Shown: positions 42,664 to 51,612 of the stretch, in pieces | Layout: each line of letters begins with the position of its first letter | Numbering within the stretch: position 1 is the stretch's first letter | Origin: Mogibacterium sp. | GTDB lineage: Bacteria > Bacillota > Clostridia > Peptostreptococcales > Anaerovoracaceae | Length of the DNA stretch: 64,000 nucleotides | Direction: 5' to 3' | Assembly: GCA_017433975.1 (NCBI GenBank) | Contig: JAFRGD010000022.1 | Location: 118,525 to 182,524 of the forward strand | The notes under the pieces: generated by a model | The model's database searches: none | Told to the model about the DNA's origin: nothing | What the model saw: the letters and a program-made list of their open reading frames with translations, nothing else | Program-made: the position numbers and the translations under genes

Positions 42664-43482
42664 TTATCTCTCGTAAATCCGGTTGATCCAGTCGGTGTAC
42701 TCCTGACCCGGGCCGTGGACGGCCTGTTCCGGCAGAAGCCGGAGCTCGGGGCCTGCGCCTTTGACGCCGTGGATGAGTACCAGATTGGCCGCTTCGCCCT
42801 GCCGCGGCGTGATCATCTGCAGCTCCTTTGGCTCGATGCCGCGCGTGCGCATCTCCGACAGAACGTCTACCAATCGGTCCGGCCGATGGATCATGTAGAA
42901 GTCCCCACCCTGCCGGAGCAGCAGCTCCGCAAGCCGGAGGAAGTCCGCGAGCCCGGCCGTCGTCTCGTGCCGCGCCCGGGCCTTGGCGCTCTGTTCGTTC
43001 AGAATGGCAGCGCCTCTGCGGAAGTACGGCGGGTTGGTCACCACGACGTCGAACGCCCCGGCGGTCTCCTCCGCTCCCTCTGCATCGGCCTCCGCAGCCT
43101 CCTGCGTGATGCTTTCGTAGATGTCGTTGATATCCGCATGAAGGATCATGATCCGGTCGTCCAGATCGTTCAGGCGGACGCTCCGCACCGCGCGCGAATA
43201 CGCGTCCGGGTCGACTTCGATGCCCACGGTCCGGCACTGCGGCGCCTTGTGGCTCAGGATGAGCGGGATGATCCCGTTTCCCGTCCCGAGATCGCAGACG
43301 CGGACCGGTCTGGCGCTGCGGTCAGCTGACTGCCCGGACCGCCCGGTGAGCCGCTCCGCCAGGAACGACGCGAGGAGGACCGCATCCACCCCGTAGCTGA
43401 AACCGCCGCCCTGGATTACGCGGACGCCGCCAAAGCCGGTGTCGTCGATTCTCTCGTCCGCACGGACCGGTACCTCTGCCAT
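42664..43482 (-). CDS. tRNA1(Val) N6-adenine methyltransferase-like protein (TrmN6/YabB family)
   Basis: 272 residues. SAM-dependent methyltransferase fold: VCDLGTGNGIIPLIL is motif I and VVTNPPYFRRG near 128-138 is the NPPY motif of N6-adenine enzymes. The N-terminal GGFSYGVDAVLLASFL is typical of the TrmN6/YabB group. It follows ricT in the same direction with a 15-base gap, the same order (yaaT region) as in many Firmicutes. Confidence 0.88.
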   Translation of the reverse strand: MAEVPVRADERIDDTGFGGVRVIQGGGFSYGVDAVLLASFLAERLTGRSGQSADRSARPVRVCDLGTGNGIIPLILSHKAPQCRTVGIEVDPDAYSRAVRSVRLNDLDDRIMILHADINDIYESITQEAAEADAEGAEETAGAFDVVVTNPPYFRRGAAILNEQSAKARARHETTAGLADFLRLAELLLRQGGDFYMIHRPDRLVDVLSEMRTRGIEPKELQMITPRQGEAANLVLIHGVKGAGPELRLLPEQAVHGPGQEYTDWINRIYER

Positions 43483-43497
43483 TCGCCGCTCTCCTTA

Positions 43498-44415
43498 TCA
43501 GTTCTCCTTTGCGAGCTTTTCGAGTTCGCGCTTTGCGTCCTCGTCGAGCACCTCGAGGTCGTTGTGTTTTTTCTTTCGGCCCTTCTCGATGCGCTTGAAT
43601 TCGTGCTTGAAATAGGTCCGCGTGTCCTGCGACAGCGTCTCCTCGCCCGTCTCACGGTCGCGCTCGATCATCCGCACCGTCGCCGTGCCGTTGAAAATGT
43701 CGACCGCAACGACTCTGCCTGCGCCGTCCGGCGTCTCGATACGGTCGCCCTCCGTCGGCATGCCTTTTTTGAGCTCGGTGTAGGTCTTGTTCTCGAAGTT
43801 CAGGCAGCACATCAGCCTGCCGCACGAGCCCGAGATCTTGGACGGGTTGAGCGACAGATTCTGCTGCTTGGCCATCTTGATCGAGACCGGCTGGAAGTCG
43901 TGTAACCATTTACTGCAACAAAGTGGCCGGCCGCAGATCCCGATGCCGCCGAGCATCTTTGCCTCGTCGCGGACGCCGATCTGCCGGAGTTCGATCCGCA
44001 TCTTGAAACGCGCCGCGAGGTCCTTGACCAGTTCGCGGAAGTCGATCCGCCCGTCCGCGCTGAAATAGAAGATCACCTTAGAGCCGTCGATCGTGTACTC
44101 CGCGTCAATCAGTTTCATCTCGAGGCCGTGCTTCTCGATCTTCTTCTGGCAGATCTCCATGGTCTCCTCGCGCTTCGCGAGGTTTTCCTTATATCTCTTC
44201 AGGTCTTCCTTGGTCGCCTTGCGCTCGATGCCCTTGAGCGGGGCGACAATCCTGCTGTCATCGACTTCGGTGTTGGAGATGGAAATGTGCCCCAGCTCCA
44301 TGCCCCGCGCCGTCTCCACGATGACGAGGTCTCCCAGGTCATAGTGAACCCCGGCCGGGTCAAAATAGTATGTCTTTGCGGTTTTGCTGAAACCGACTCC
44401 GACGATTTCGGTCAT
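43498..44415 (-). CDS. ricT: RicT (YaaT), PSP1-domain protein of the Y complex
   Basis: 305 residues. The conserved PSP1 domain has GHISISNTEVDDSR near the N-terminus and the Cys clusters GGIGICGRPLCCSKWL and SGSCGRLMCCLNFE, ligands of a [4Fe-4S] cluster in the RicA/F/T complex. In Bacillus this complex helps RNase Y mature mRNAs and influences sporulation and competence. The C-terminal tail is rich in Lys/Glu. It lies between holB and the methyltransferase, the usual Firmicute order tmk-holB-ricT-yabB. Confidence 0.93.
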   Translation of the reverse strand: MTEIVGVGFSKTAKTYYFDPAGVHYDLGDLVIVETARGMELGHISISNTEVDDSRIVAPLKGIERKATKEDLKRYKENLAKREETMEICQKKIEKHGLEMKLIDAEYTIDGSKVIFYFSADGRIDFRELVKDLAARFKMRIELRQIGVRDEAKMLGGIGICGRPLCCSKWLHDFQPVSIKMAKQQNLSLNPSKISGSCGRLMCCLNFENKTYTELKKGMPTEGDRIETPDGAGRVVAVDIFNGTATVRMIERDRETGEETLSQDTRTYFKHEFKRIEKGRKKKHNDLEVLDEDAKRELEKLAKEN

Positions 44416-44420
44416 GTATG

Positions 44421-45164
44421 TTAATCCTCCTTGATTTCCAGATAAAGCCTCTTGAGGGCTTGTTTGAAGCCCATGCCGCGCATGATGTCCTCCCGCGCGG
44501 CCGCGATCCTGCGCGCCCGGTACGTCAGCGCGTCCGCCGCAGCCGGCGTCAGACCGCTTCCGGCATCCGCCGCCGCGGCGAGCATCGCCTCGCGCTCGGC
44601 GAGCTCGATTCGCCCGAGATACGCGAGCGCATCGTCCCGCGTTTTGATCTCCTTATCGATGTACTTACGAAATTCATAAAAAAACGTATCGCCCGGGGCG
44701 ATGATGTCCGCCGCAGCTCCCGGTTCGTCCGTCTCCGCGTCGAACGGCAGAAGGACGCACCGCGACCGTACGGTCGGCAGCAGCGCCTCCCGGTTCCCGC
44801 AGATCAGGAAGATCACCGTGCCTGGCGCCGGCTCTTCGATGGTCTTGAGGAGCTTGTTCTGCACGACCTCCGACATCAGTTCGGCGTCCGGAATGATCCC
44901 GACCGCGCGGCTGCCGTACGGATTCATCGCGAGCTGCTCCTGAAACCGCTCCGCGTCGCGCACCTTGTACCCCGCACCGTCGTCGCGCTCCATGCGGTGG
45001 ACGTCCACCGCCAATACGCTGCGCTCCGCTTTGAAATACGCCGTCAAGGCGTCCGCAGCGCGCGCCGCGGCCTGTCCATCCGGGCCCGCGGCCTCCCGCG
45101 CGACGAGCTCCACCAGATATGCATGCGCCAGGTCACCCTGTAACGATTTCATCCAGTTTTGCAT
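44421..45164 (-). CDS. holB: DNA polymerase III delta' subunit-like protein
   Basis: 247 residues, short for HolB (~310-330). The AAA+ layout without Walker A is seen: N-terminal LQGDLAHAYLVELVAREAAG, then SRAVGIIPDAELMSEVVQNK, LLKTIEEPAPGTVIFLICG and LLPTVRSRCVLLPF, the SRC motif of clamp-loader subunits. No zinc-binding Cys set is apparent. The start at 45164 overlaps the tmk end by 32 bases. The gene order tmk-holB-ricT supports the call. Confidence 0.85.
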   Translation of the reverse strand: MQNWMKSLQGDLAHAYLVELVAREAAGPDGQAAARAADALTAYFKAERSVLAVDVHRMERDDGAGYKVRDAERFQEQLAMNPYGSRAVGIIPDAELMSEVVQNKLLKTIEEPAPGTVIFLICGNREALLPTVRSRCVLLPFDAETDEPGAAADIIAPGDTFFYEFRKYIDKEIKTRDDALAYLGRIELAEREAMLAAAADAGSGLTPAAADALTYRARRIAAAREDIMRGMGFKQALKRLYLEIKED

Positions 45165-45759
45165 AGATATCCGCCTTGATTTCCTCTACCGTCCGGTCCG
45201 CGTCGATCCGGACCATCGCGGTCCCCGGCTCGTCGCAAAGGGCGAGAAAGCCCTCATAAATTCTATAATGGAAGTCCAGCGCCTCCCGCTCGAGGCGGTC
45301 CTCCGTGCCGCGGTTCGCTGCAATTCTGGCCAGACCCTTGGCCGGGTCCAGGTCCATCAGGAACGTGATGTCCGGCAGAACCCCGTCGACCGCGATCAGA
45401 TTGACGTCGCGTACGCACTCGCCGAGCCCGCGCCCGTACCCCTGGTACGCGATGCTCGAGTCCATGAAGCGGTCGCAGATGACGACGTCCCCGCGGTCGA
45501 TCGCAGGGCGGATCTTTTCCGCGACGTGCTGCGCCCGCGCCGCCGCGTAGATCAGCATCTCCGTAATCGGTGACATCTCCGTATTCGCCGGGTCGAGCAG
45601 AACCGCCCGCAGCTTTTCACCGATTGACGTCCCGCCCGGCTCCCGTGTCCGGACCACCGTCCGGCCGCGCTCTGCAAAATACCGCTCGATGTTGTCGATC
45701 TGAGTCGTTTTGCCCGCGCCGTCCGGTCCTTCGATTGTGATAAAAAGTCCTTTTTTCAT
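45133..45759 (-). CDS. tmk: Thymidylate kinase
   Basis: 208 residues, standard length. It phosphorylates dTMP to dTDP. The P-loop IEGPDGAGKTTQ (9-20), the DR(F)-type VICDRFMDSSIAYQG near 93 and the LID region are present. TREPGGTSIGEKLR is the conserved dTMP-binding segment. It is followed by holB with overlapping frames, and preceded by a small membrane-protein gene. Confidence 0.95.
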   Translation of the reverse strand: MKKGLFITIEGPDGAGKTTQIDNIERYFAERGRTVVRTREPGGTSIGEKLRAVLLDPANTEMSPITEMLIYAAARAQHVAEKIRPAIDRGDVVICDRFMDSSIAYQGYGRGLGECVRDVNLIAVDGVLPDITFLMDLDPAKGLARIAANRGTEDRLEREALDFHYRIYEGFLALCDEPGTAMVRIDADRTVEEIKADIYAKLDEIVTG

Positions 45760-45777
45760 CTGCCTCTGCCTATGAAT

Positions 45778-45981
45778 TTAAAAATCCTGTCTGCTGCTGT
45801 CCTCCGATACGTCGTTCGTGCCCGGCATCTGGATCGTAAAGCCCTGCGCGTTGGTCCGGCCGGCAGGCTTGCTCTTGGTGGACAGCGTGGAAGTGACCAG
45901 GTTACCGAGCAGCGTGAACCCGATGACCGCCATCGGCAGCGTGACCAGCACCGCAAATATGTATTTTACAACTATCATCAT
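45778..45981 (-). CDS. Small single-span membrane protein
   Basis: 67 residues from the ATG at 45981, with GAGGG upstream. One hydrophobic span (VVKYIFAVLVTLPMAVIGFT) followed by a polar tail with STKSKPAGRTNAQGF. I do not recognise the family. It lies between galE and tmk in the same direction and could be co-transcribed with them. The longer frame from 46074 runs into galE and is unlikely. Confidence 0.55.
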   Translation of the reverse strand: MMIVVKYIFAVLVTLPMAVIGFTLLGNLVTSTLSTKSKPAGRTNAQGFTIQMPGTNDVSEDSSRQDF

Positions 45982-46004
45982 ATTCGTACCCTCTGATCTG
46001 TCTG

Positions 46005-47006
46005 TCACAGCCGGTTCTTCTGATAGTTCCAGGCGTCCCGGCACATGTCCTCCAGCGACTTCTCCGTCTCCCATCCGAGGAGTGCCTTCGCCTTGGACGG
46101 GTCGGAATAAACCGAAGCGAGGTCGCCCGGCCGCCGCGCCGCGATGACATACGGAACGCGGACGCCGTTCACCCGCTCAAACGTCTTGACGATGTCGAGA
46201 ACACTGTAACCTACGCCGGTTCCGAGGTTGATCGCCTCGAATCCCTTGTGATCACAGGCATACCGGTACGCCGCGACGTGTCCCTTCGCGAGGTCGACAA
46301 CGTGGATGTAGTCCCGGACGCCCGTGCCGTCCGGCGTCGGGTAGTCATCGCCGAACACCGAGAGCCGCTCACGGATCCCGGCCGCCGTCTGCGTGATGAA
46401 AGGCATGAGGTTGTTTGGAATGCCGTTTGGGTCGTCGCCGATCAGGCCACTCTCATGCGCACCGATCGGGTTGAAATACCGGAGTGCGACCGCCGAGAGA
46501 TTCCCGTCTGCCACGCAGGCGCTTTCCAGGATCCGTTCGATCATCTCCTTGGTCCAGCCGTATGGATTGGAGCAGCGCCCCGTCTCCATGTCCTCCGTGT
46601 ATGGGGCCGGATTCCGGTCTCCGTACACCGTCGCGCTCGAACTGAAGATGAACACGCCGACATTGCGTTCCGCCATGACTTCGAGCAGCGTCAGCGTCGT
46701 GTCAAGGTTGTTTCTATAATATTTTAAGGGCTCCCGGACGGATTCGCCGACCGCTTTGAACCCCGCGAAGTGAATCACCGCGTCGATGTCGTTTTCGTCA
46801 AAAAGCGCCCTGACCGCCGCGCGGTCCGACACGTCGATCTGATAAAACCTGAGGTCCCGGCCGGTGATCTGCCGGATCCGGTCCGCAACGTCCGCCGCGC
46901 TGTTGGAGAGGTCGTCCGCGATCACCACGTCGTACCCCGCCTCGAGCATGCATACCGCCGTATGCGATCCGATATAGCCCGTTCCGCCTGTCAGTAAAAC
47001 AGCCAT
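46005..47006 (-). CDS. galE: UDP-glucose 4-epimerase
   Basis: 333 residues. Extended SDR fold: GGTGYIGSHTAVCMLEAGYD binds NAD, SSSATVYGD and NPYGWTKEMIE give the Ser and the Tyr-x-x-x-Lys catalytic residues, and RYFNPIGAHESGLIGDDPNG is characteristic of GalE. It interconverts UDP-glucose and UDP-galactose for cell-surface sugars or galactose use. It is followed by a small membrane protein and tmk. Confidence 0.95.
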   Translation of the reverse strand: MAVLLTGGTGYIGSHTAVCMLEAGYDVVIADDLSNSAADVADRIRQITGRDLRFYQIDVSDRAAVRALFDENDIDAVIHFAGFKAVGESVREPLKYYRNNLDTTLTLLEVMAERNVGVFIFSSSATVYGDRNPAPYTEDMETGRCSNPYGWTKEMIERILESACVADGNLSAVALRYFNPIGAHESGLIGDDPNGIPNNLMPFITQTAAGIRERLSVFGDDYPTPDGTGVRDYIHVVDLAKGHVAAYRYACDHKGFEAINLGTGVGYSVLDIVKTFERVNGVRVPYVIAARRPGDLASVYSDPSKAKALLGWETEKSLEDMCRDAWNYQKNRL

Positions 47007-47015
47007 GGTATCTCC

Positions 47016-48752
47016 TTAATAGTAACTAGCCTGGGCGCTGATCTCCAGCACCGTCTCGCTCGGTTCGTAATCCTCCTGGCCGAACACGGTCTTGTGAAGC
47101 TCCGTCACGTCGTCCGCGAGGTTCAGCGACATGACGTACGAGACGTCGCCGATGTAACCGTCCGTAACGTTGTACGGGAAGCCTTTGCCGCCGCGGAATT
47201 TCATGTCTTTGAGCTTGAGCGCGAGCTTCATGAGGTCGCTGCTGCTGATGCTCGTCTTGCACTCCGGCAGGACGGTCGAAGCCAGTTCGCTCAGTTCGAA
47301 GGCGTTCATCTTGCGGACTTTCCCGAGGAAAATCTTCATGACCGTGCGCATGCGCTCGGTCCGCTTGAAGTCGTCGCCGACGCCCTTGCGGATCCGTCCG
47401 TACGAAACCGCCTGGCATCCGTCGAGCGTCTGGAGGCCCGGCTCGGTGACGAGGTTATAATCGTCGCGGCCGATGATCTTGGCCGTCTCTTTGGTGTATT
47501 TGTTCAGCTCTTCGATCTCATATTCCTCAATCTCTACCTCAATGCCGCCGATCGCGTCGATGGCGTCCGCCACGCCCTTGAAGTTGAAGAGTACATAGTC
47601 CTGAATGTTGAGGTCGAAGGCTTCGTTGAGCGACCGGATGACCATCGTCGGGCCGCCGTAGGAATGCGCGTGCGTGATTTTGTCGTAGTCGTCCGTTCCA
47701 CCCATCCGGAGATAAGTGTCGCGGTAGATGGACGTCAATGTGATCTCGTCGGTCTCGTTGTTGATGCTCATGATCATGATCGCGTCCGTCCGTGCGCCTT
47801 CGGTATCGTTCATGTCGCGCGAGTCGACGCCGAGAAGCAGGATGTTGGTATATCCCTCGATCGGGACGATGCCGAGGTCTTTATTGTTGATGTTGTCCTT
47901 TTGCACCTTGGAAAGCATGTGCAGCGCGTAGCCGCCGGCCGCCAGTACGATGAGCAGAAGGAGAACGATGATGAAGCGGATCGGGTGTTTCTTTTTCTTT
48001 GCCGGTTTTGCAGCCGGGACGTCTTCGCGGCGGGTGCGTTTCTTTGCCTCGGCCGCGCCGCCGGAACGCTTCTCAACGGTCCGGGATTTTTTGCGCGTCG
48101 CTTTCTTTTGCTCGGCCTCCGCGCGCTCTCTCCGCGCCTTTTCGACCGCTGCCTTTGACTCGGCCTCGCGTCGACCCTGCTCCCGCGCCGCCGCGAGATA
48201 GAGGTCGATGTCGCGTTCTTTCACCTTGGCGTTGCCGGCCGGCCTCGCTTCCGCGGACTGCGCCGGTTGCTGCTGGCGGGCCTGCGCATACTGCTGCTTT
48301 TGCGCCTCTCTGTCCGCCTGTGACTGGCGCTGCGGCTGCTGGCTCTGCTGCGGACGGGCCTGGCGCTGCTGGGCCGGCTGGCTCTGCTGCGGACGAGCCT
48401 GCCGTTGCTGGGCTGGTTGGCTCTGCTGCGGCGCCTTCCTCTGTTCCTGTTGCGCCGGGCGCTGTTGTTGCTGCGATGTCCCCGCCGGCGCGTGGTAATA
48501 GAGATCGCGCGCGTCATCGTAGGAAGACGAACTCTGCTTTTGCGCGTTCTCATTCCGCGCTTTCAGATACGCGTCGTAGACCTCCGTAAAGCCCTTGCTG
48601 TCGGAGGACTTGTTCTCCGTGTTGATCCCGTACGACTCAAACTCGTCGTATACCGGCTCCTTGCTCTTGCCTTGCGGACCGCGGTAGCCGCTCGGTTTGG
48701 CGCGGCCGGTCCGCTCGGTCGGATTGGTGTCTTTGTCGTTATAGTTTGCCAT
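47016..48752 (-). CDS. LytR-CpsA-Psr family cell wall polymer ligase
   Basis: 578 residues. A long cytoplasmic N-terminus (~1-265) is rich in Gln/Ala/Pro with tandem AQQRQARPQQSQP units, then a Lys/Arg-rich block, then one membrane span (IRFIIVLLLLIVLAAGGYAL) and the extracellular LCP domain: NILLLGVDSRDMNDTEGART, TLTSIYRDTYLR, KITHAHSYGGPTMVIRSLNE and CQAVSYGRIRKGVGDDFKRT. LCP enzymes attach teichoic acids or capsule to peptidoglycan. The extended Gln-rich cytoplasmic part is unusual. Confidence 0.9.
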   Translation of the reverse strand: MANYNDKDTNPTERTGRAKPSGYRGPQGKSKEPVYDEFESYGINTENKSSDSKGFTEVYDAYLKARNENAQKQSSSSYDDARDLYYHAPAGTSQQQQRPAQQEQRKAPQQSQPAQQRQARPQQSQPAQQRQARPQQSQQPQRQSQADREAQKQQYAQARQQQPAQSAEARPAGNAKVKERDIDLYLAAAREQGRREAESKAAVEKARRERAEAEQKKATRKKSRTVEKRSGGAAEAKKRTRREDVPAAKPAKKKKHPIRFIIVLLLLIVLAAGGYALHMLSKVQKDNINNKDLGIVPIEGYTNILLLGVDSRDMNDTEGARTDAIMIMSINNETDEITLTSIYRDTYLRMGGTDDYDKITHAHSYGGPTMVIRSLNEAFDLNIQDYVLFNFKGVADAIDAIGGIEVEIEEYEIEELNKYTKETAKIIGRDDYNLVTEPGLQTLDGCQAVSYGRIRKGVGDDFKRTERMRTVMKIFLGKVRKMNAFELSELASTVLPECKTSISSSDLMKLALKLKDMKFRGGKGFPYNVTDGYIGDVSYVMSLNLADDVTELHKTVFGQEDYEPSETVLEISAQASYY

Positions 48753-48813
48753 AGTTATCGTGTCCTGGTTATCGTGTTGCAGGTCAGTTGCTTTGGTGTC
48801 GCACCGCCGCGGA

Positions 48814-49737
48814 TCAGCCCCAGAGCTCCATCGGATACGCGCCGGTTTCCTTCATCTCGCGGAACTTCACGACGACGCCCGGTTTGTCTTCTTTGTACGT
48901 CACACCGAACCATTTATCGTGCGACCGGAGTACCCGAACCGTGCCGACGCCGCTCTTGATGACGTCGTCAACCGTGGTCGGCAGCAGAAACTCGCCCTTC
49001 ATCGGGTTGACCGCGAGAATTCGGTCGAGCTCGGCCGCGAATTTTCCCTCGAGCACGCCCATGAACTCCTTCCCGAAGCCCCACATGTTCATCGAGACCG
49101 TGTCGTCTTCGCCGATGACGTGCTTGATTCCGTCTGCGCCTGCCCCGGTGACCTGGCCGGCGAATTCGCCTTCGCGCTCGTAACCGACCTCAAAGGTCTC
49201 CTCGATGTCGACCAGGTATCCGTCGCGCTCCTTGCAGATGCCGCGCGTGACCGTGCCGTTCTCCGAGAGCGTGTTCCGGACGAGGAAGCCGATCATGGCG
49301 TAGTGCGTCGCGTCCGCGTCGTTCTTTAAAAAGTTGTAGATGTCGCGGAAAGCCGACTTTCCGTAGTAATCGTCCGCGTTGATGACGACAAACGGTGCGT
49401 CGATGCATCCCCGCGCCGCGATGACGGCCTGGCCTGTTCCCCACGGCTTGACGCGTCCCTCCGGGACGGCGTAGCCCTCCGGCACGTCGGTCAGGGACTG
49501 GTACGCGTACATGCATTCGTCGTACACCTTGCCGGCGCCCTGCTCGATATGCGCGCGGAACGTCTCCGCGAAGTCCTCCTTAATCACAAAGCAGACCCGC
49601 TTGAACCCCGCCTGATGCGCGTCATACAGCGAAAAATCCATGATGATGTCGCCCTGATCCGTAATCGGGTCGATCTGTTTGTTACCGCCGTAACGGCTGC
49701 CCATGCCCGCCGCCATGATGAGTAAAATCGGTTCCAT
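48814..49737 (-). CDS. Sugar-phosphate nucleotidyltransferase-like protein
   Basis: 307 residues. The NTP-transferase fold opens with LLIMAAGMGSRYGGNKQIDP, a variant of GxGxR. VVINADDYYGKSAFRDI is the metal-binding DD region and SMNMWGFGKEFMGVLEGKF follows. The substrate is unknown: it resembles the nucleotidyltransferase group often found near LicC/GalU-type genes. GGAGGCATC lies upstream of the ATG. It lies between gltX and the LCP gene, so a cell-wall sugar role is possible. Confidence 0.75.
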   Translation of the reverse strand: MEPILLIMAAGMGSRYGGNKQIDPITDQGDIIMDFSLYDAHQAGFKRVCFVIKEDFAETFRAHIEQGAGKVYDECMYAYQSLTDVPEGYAVPEGRVKPWGTGQAVIAARGCIDAPFVVINADDYYGKSAFRDIYNFLKNDADATHYAMIGFLVRNTLSENGTVTRGICKERDGYLVDIEETFEVGYEREGEFAGQVTGAGADGIKHVIGEDDTVSMNMWGFGKEFMGVLEGKFAAELDRILAVNPMKGEFLLPTTVDDVIKSGVGTVRVLRSHDKWFGVTYKEDKPGVVVKFREMKETGAYPMELWG

Positions 49738-49758
49738 GATGCCTCCTTATGTTACAGT

Positions 49759-51426
49759 TTAAATCGCCTTAGAGATCCGCTCGCGGACCTTGTCTTCGCC
49801 CATGATCTGCTGGATGGTCCAGACGTCCGGGGACTGCGCGCGGCCCATGAGCGCGATCCGGATGACCGTGCTGACGTGGCCGACGTGGCCCTTGTAGCTG
49901 TCCGGGTTCTTTTTGTAATCCTTTGGTTTGGCGGCGTAGCTGTTCGCCACCGCAATCTCGCGGATCTTGCCGAACCAGGTCTCCTGGTCGTCCGCGTGGT
50001 CGTACGAGTCGAGGTACGCCTGTAGAATCGCCGCCCGATCCGCCGCGGCCTCCGCCGGGTAATCGTCCTCGATCCGGAACGCCTCATCGAAGAAATATCC
50101 GATGAAGTCCATAATCTGACGGGCGTACACCAGGTCCTTGCGCGGCTTGGCGTCGTTCCGTCCGAGGTCGAGGATCTGCGTGAGGAGGTCCATGTCGCGG
50201 AACGCGTAAGCGTATTCCGGGGCGAACTCCGCGGACCACTTCGCGAGGAAGTCCGCGATTTCGGCCGCAGGAATCCGGAGCAGCGTGTCCTTGCTCACGT
50301 CGTTCAGTTTATTCAGGTCGAACAGCGCGCCGGAATTTGACATTTTTTCCGCGCTGAACGGGAAGTCGTTGATGTCCGCGTCCGGGTTCGCAAGCCGCCA
50401 CTCCTCGTAGTTGGAGTTGAGGATCGTCAGCAGGTACTCGCGCACCGCCGCCGGGTGGTAGCCCATGCTCCGGTAATAGTCGAGCGAAAGCTCCGGGTCC
50501 TTGCGCTTGGAGAGTTTGCGCTTGTTCCCGTCCTCCCCGATCTTCATCAGCTGAGCTGTGTGGCAGTACACCGGCAGCTCCCAGCCGAGGTCCTGGAACA
50601 TCTCCACGTGGATCGGCAGCGACGGCAGCCACTCCTCGCCGCGGATGACGTGCGTCGTCCGCATCAGGTGGTCGTCCACGACGTGCGCGAAGTGGTAGGT
50701 CGGGATGCCCGTCGTCTTGATCATGACGACGTCCTGGAAGTTTTCCGGCACGTCCAGCGTACCGCGAATCGCGTCGACGACCTTGTTTCGGCGGATCTCA
50801 TCGCCCACCGCGTTCGGCTTGCCCTCCGACCGCAGCCGCACGACGAAGTCCTCGCCCGCTTTGAGTTTATTGATAACGATCTCCTCGACCGCCGGGTCCT
50901 TGTCCCAGTCGCGGTACGGGGAATAGCCCGCATAGATGCCTGGGCCCAGTTTGGCCGCCTCCTGCTCCTCGCGGATCGCCTGGATCTCGTCTTCGGTCAG
51001 GAAGCACGGATACGCCTTGCCGCGCGCGATCATCTCTTTGGCAAACGTGCGGTAGATCTCGCCCCGGTGGCTCTGCGTGTAGTCACCATAGACTCCGATG
51101 TCGCCGTGCTCGGTCACGCCCTCGTCAAAACGGATGTCAAAAAACGCCAGCGACGTGATGATCGTCTCGACCGCGTTCGGTACGTAGCGCTTGTCGTCCG
51201 TGTCCTCGATGCGGAGGAAGAACGTGCCGCCGCTCTGATGAGCGAGCCGCTCATCCGCAAACGCGCCGTAGAGGTTCCCGAGGTGGATGAAGCCCGTCGG
51301 GCTCGGTCCGAGCCGCGTGACCTTGGCGCCCTCAGGCAGGTTCCGCGGCGGATACATCGCCTCGTAGTCGTCTACAGTATGCGGAAGGTCCGGGTAGACC
51401 AGTTCCGCCAATTCTTTATAATTCAT
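49759..51426 (-). CDS. gltX: Glutamyl-tRNA synthetase
   Basis: 555 residues from the ATG at 51426 (AAGGGAGTGACT upstream); the longer frame from 51486 is less likely. Class I synthetase: LGPSPTGFIHLGNLYGAF holds the HIGH-type motif, TTHVIRGEEWLPSLPIHVEM follows, and KRKLSKRKDPE is the KMSKS-type loop. At 555 residues it belongs to the longer clostridial group of GluRS. It charges tRNA-Glu and perhaps tRNA-Gln, which would then need GatCAB. Confidence 0.93.
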   Translation of the reverse strand: MNYKELAELVYPDLPHTVDDYEAMYPPRNLPEGAKVTRLGPSPTGFIHLGNLYGAFADERLAHQSGGTFFLRIEDTDDKRYVPNAVETIITSLAFFDIRFDEGVTEHGDIGVYGDYTQSHRGEIYRTFAKEMIARGKAYPCFLTEDEIQAIREEQEAAKLGPGIYAGYSPYRDWDKDPAVEEIVINKLKAGEDFVVRLRSEGKPNAVGDEIRRNKVVDAIRGTLDVPENFQDVVMIKTTGIPTYHFAHVVDDHLMRTTHVIRGEEWLPSLPIHVEMFQDLGWELPVYCHTAQLMKIGEDGNKRKLSKRKDPELSLDYYRSMGYHPAAVREYLLTILNSNYEEWRLANPDADINDFPFSAEKMSNSGALFDLNKLNDVSKDTLLRIPAAEIADFLAKWSAEFAPEYAYAFRDMDLLTQILDLGRNDAKPRKDLVYARQIMDFIGYFFDEAFRIEDDYPAEAAADRAAILQAYLDSYDHADDQETWFGKIREIAVANSYAAKPKDYKKNPDSYKGHVGHVSTVIRIALMGRAQSPDVWTIQQIMGEDKVRERISKAI

Positions 51427-51552
51427 AGTCACTCCCTTGATTGCATTATCCACGGCTGTAAAGGAAGCCGTTGCATACTCATACATGGTAATAATAACAT
51501 ATTATCGTTACATAAACAATCCCTGCCGGCAAATCCGAACCGTTCCGCGCAC

Positions 51553-51587
51553 GAAAAAAACAGGAACCCCGCGAAGGGATTCCCTGT
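51553..51587 (-). terminator. Terminator of the phosphosugar mutase gene
   Basis: CAGG-AA-CCCC (51561-51570) pairs imperfectly with GGG-TT-CCCTG (51575-51586) around GCGAA; the minus strand continues GTTTTTTTCG. It lies ~25 bases after the stop at 51613. Confidence 0.75.
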
Positions 51588-51612
51588 TATAATCTGTTCA
51601 TTTTGCAGCGGT

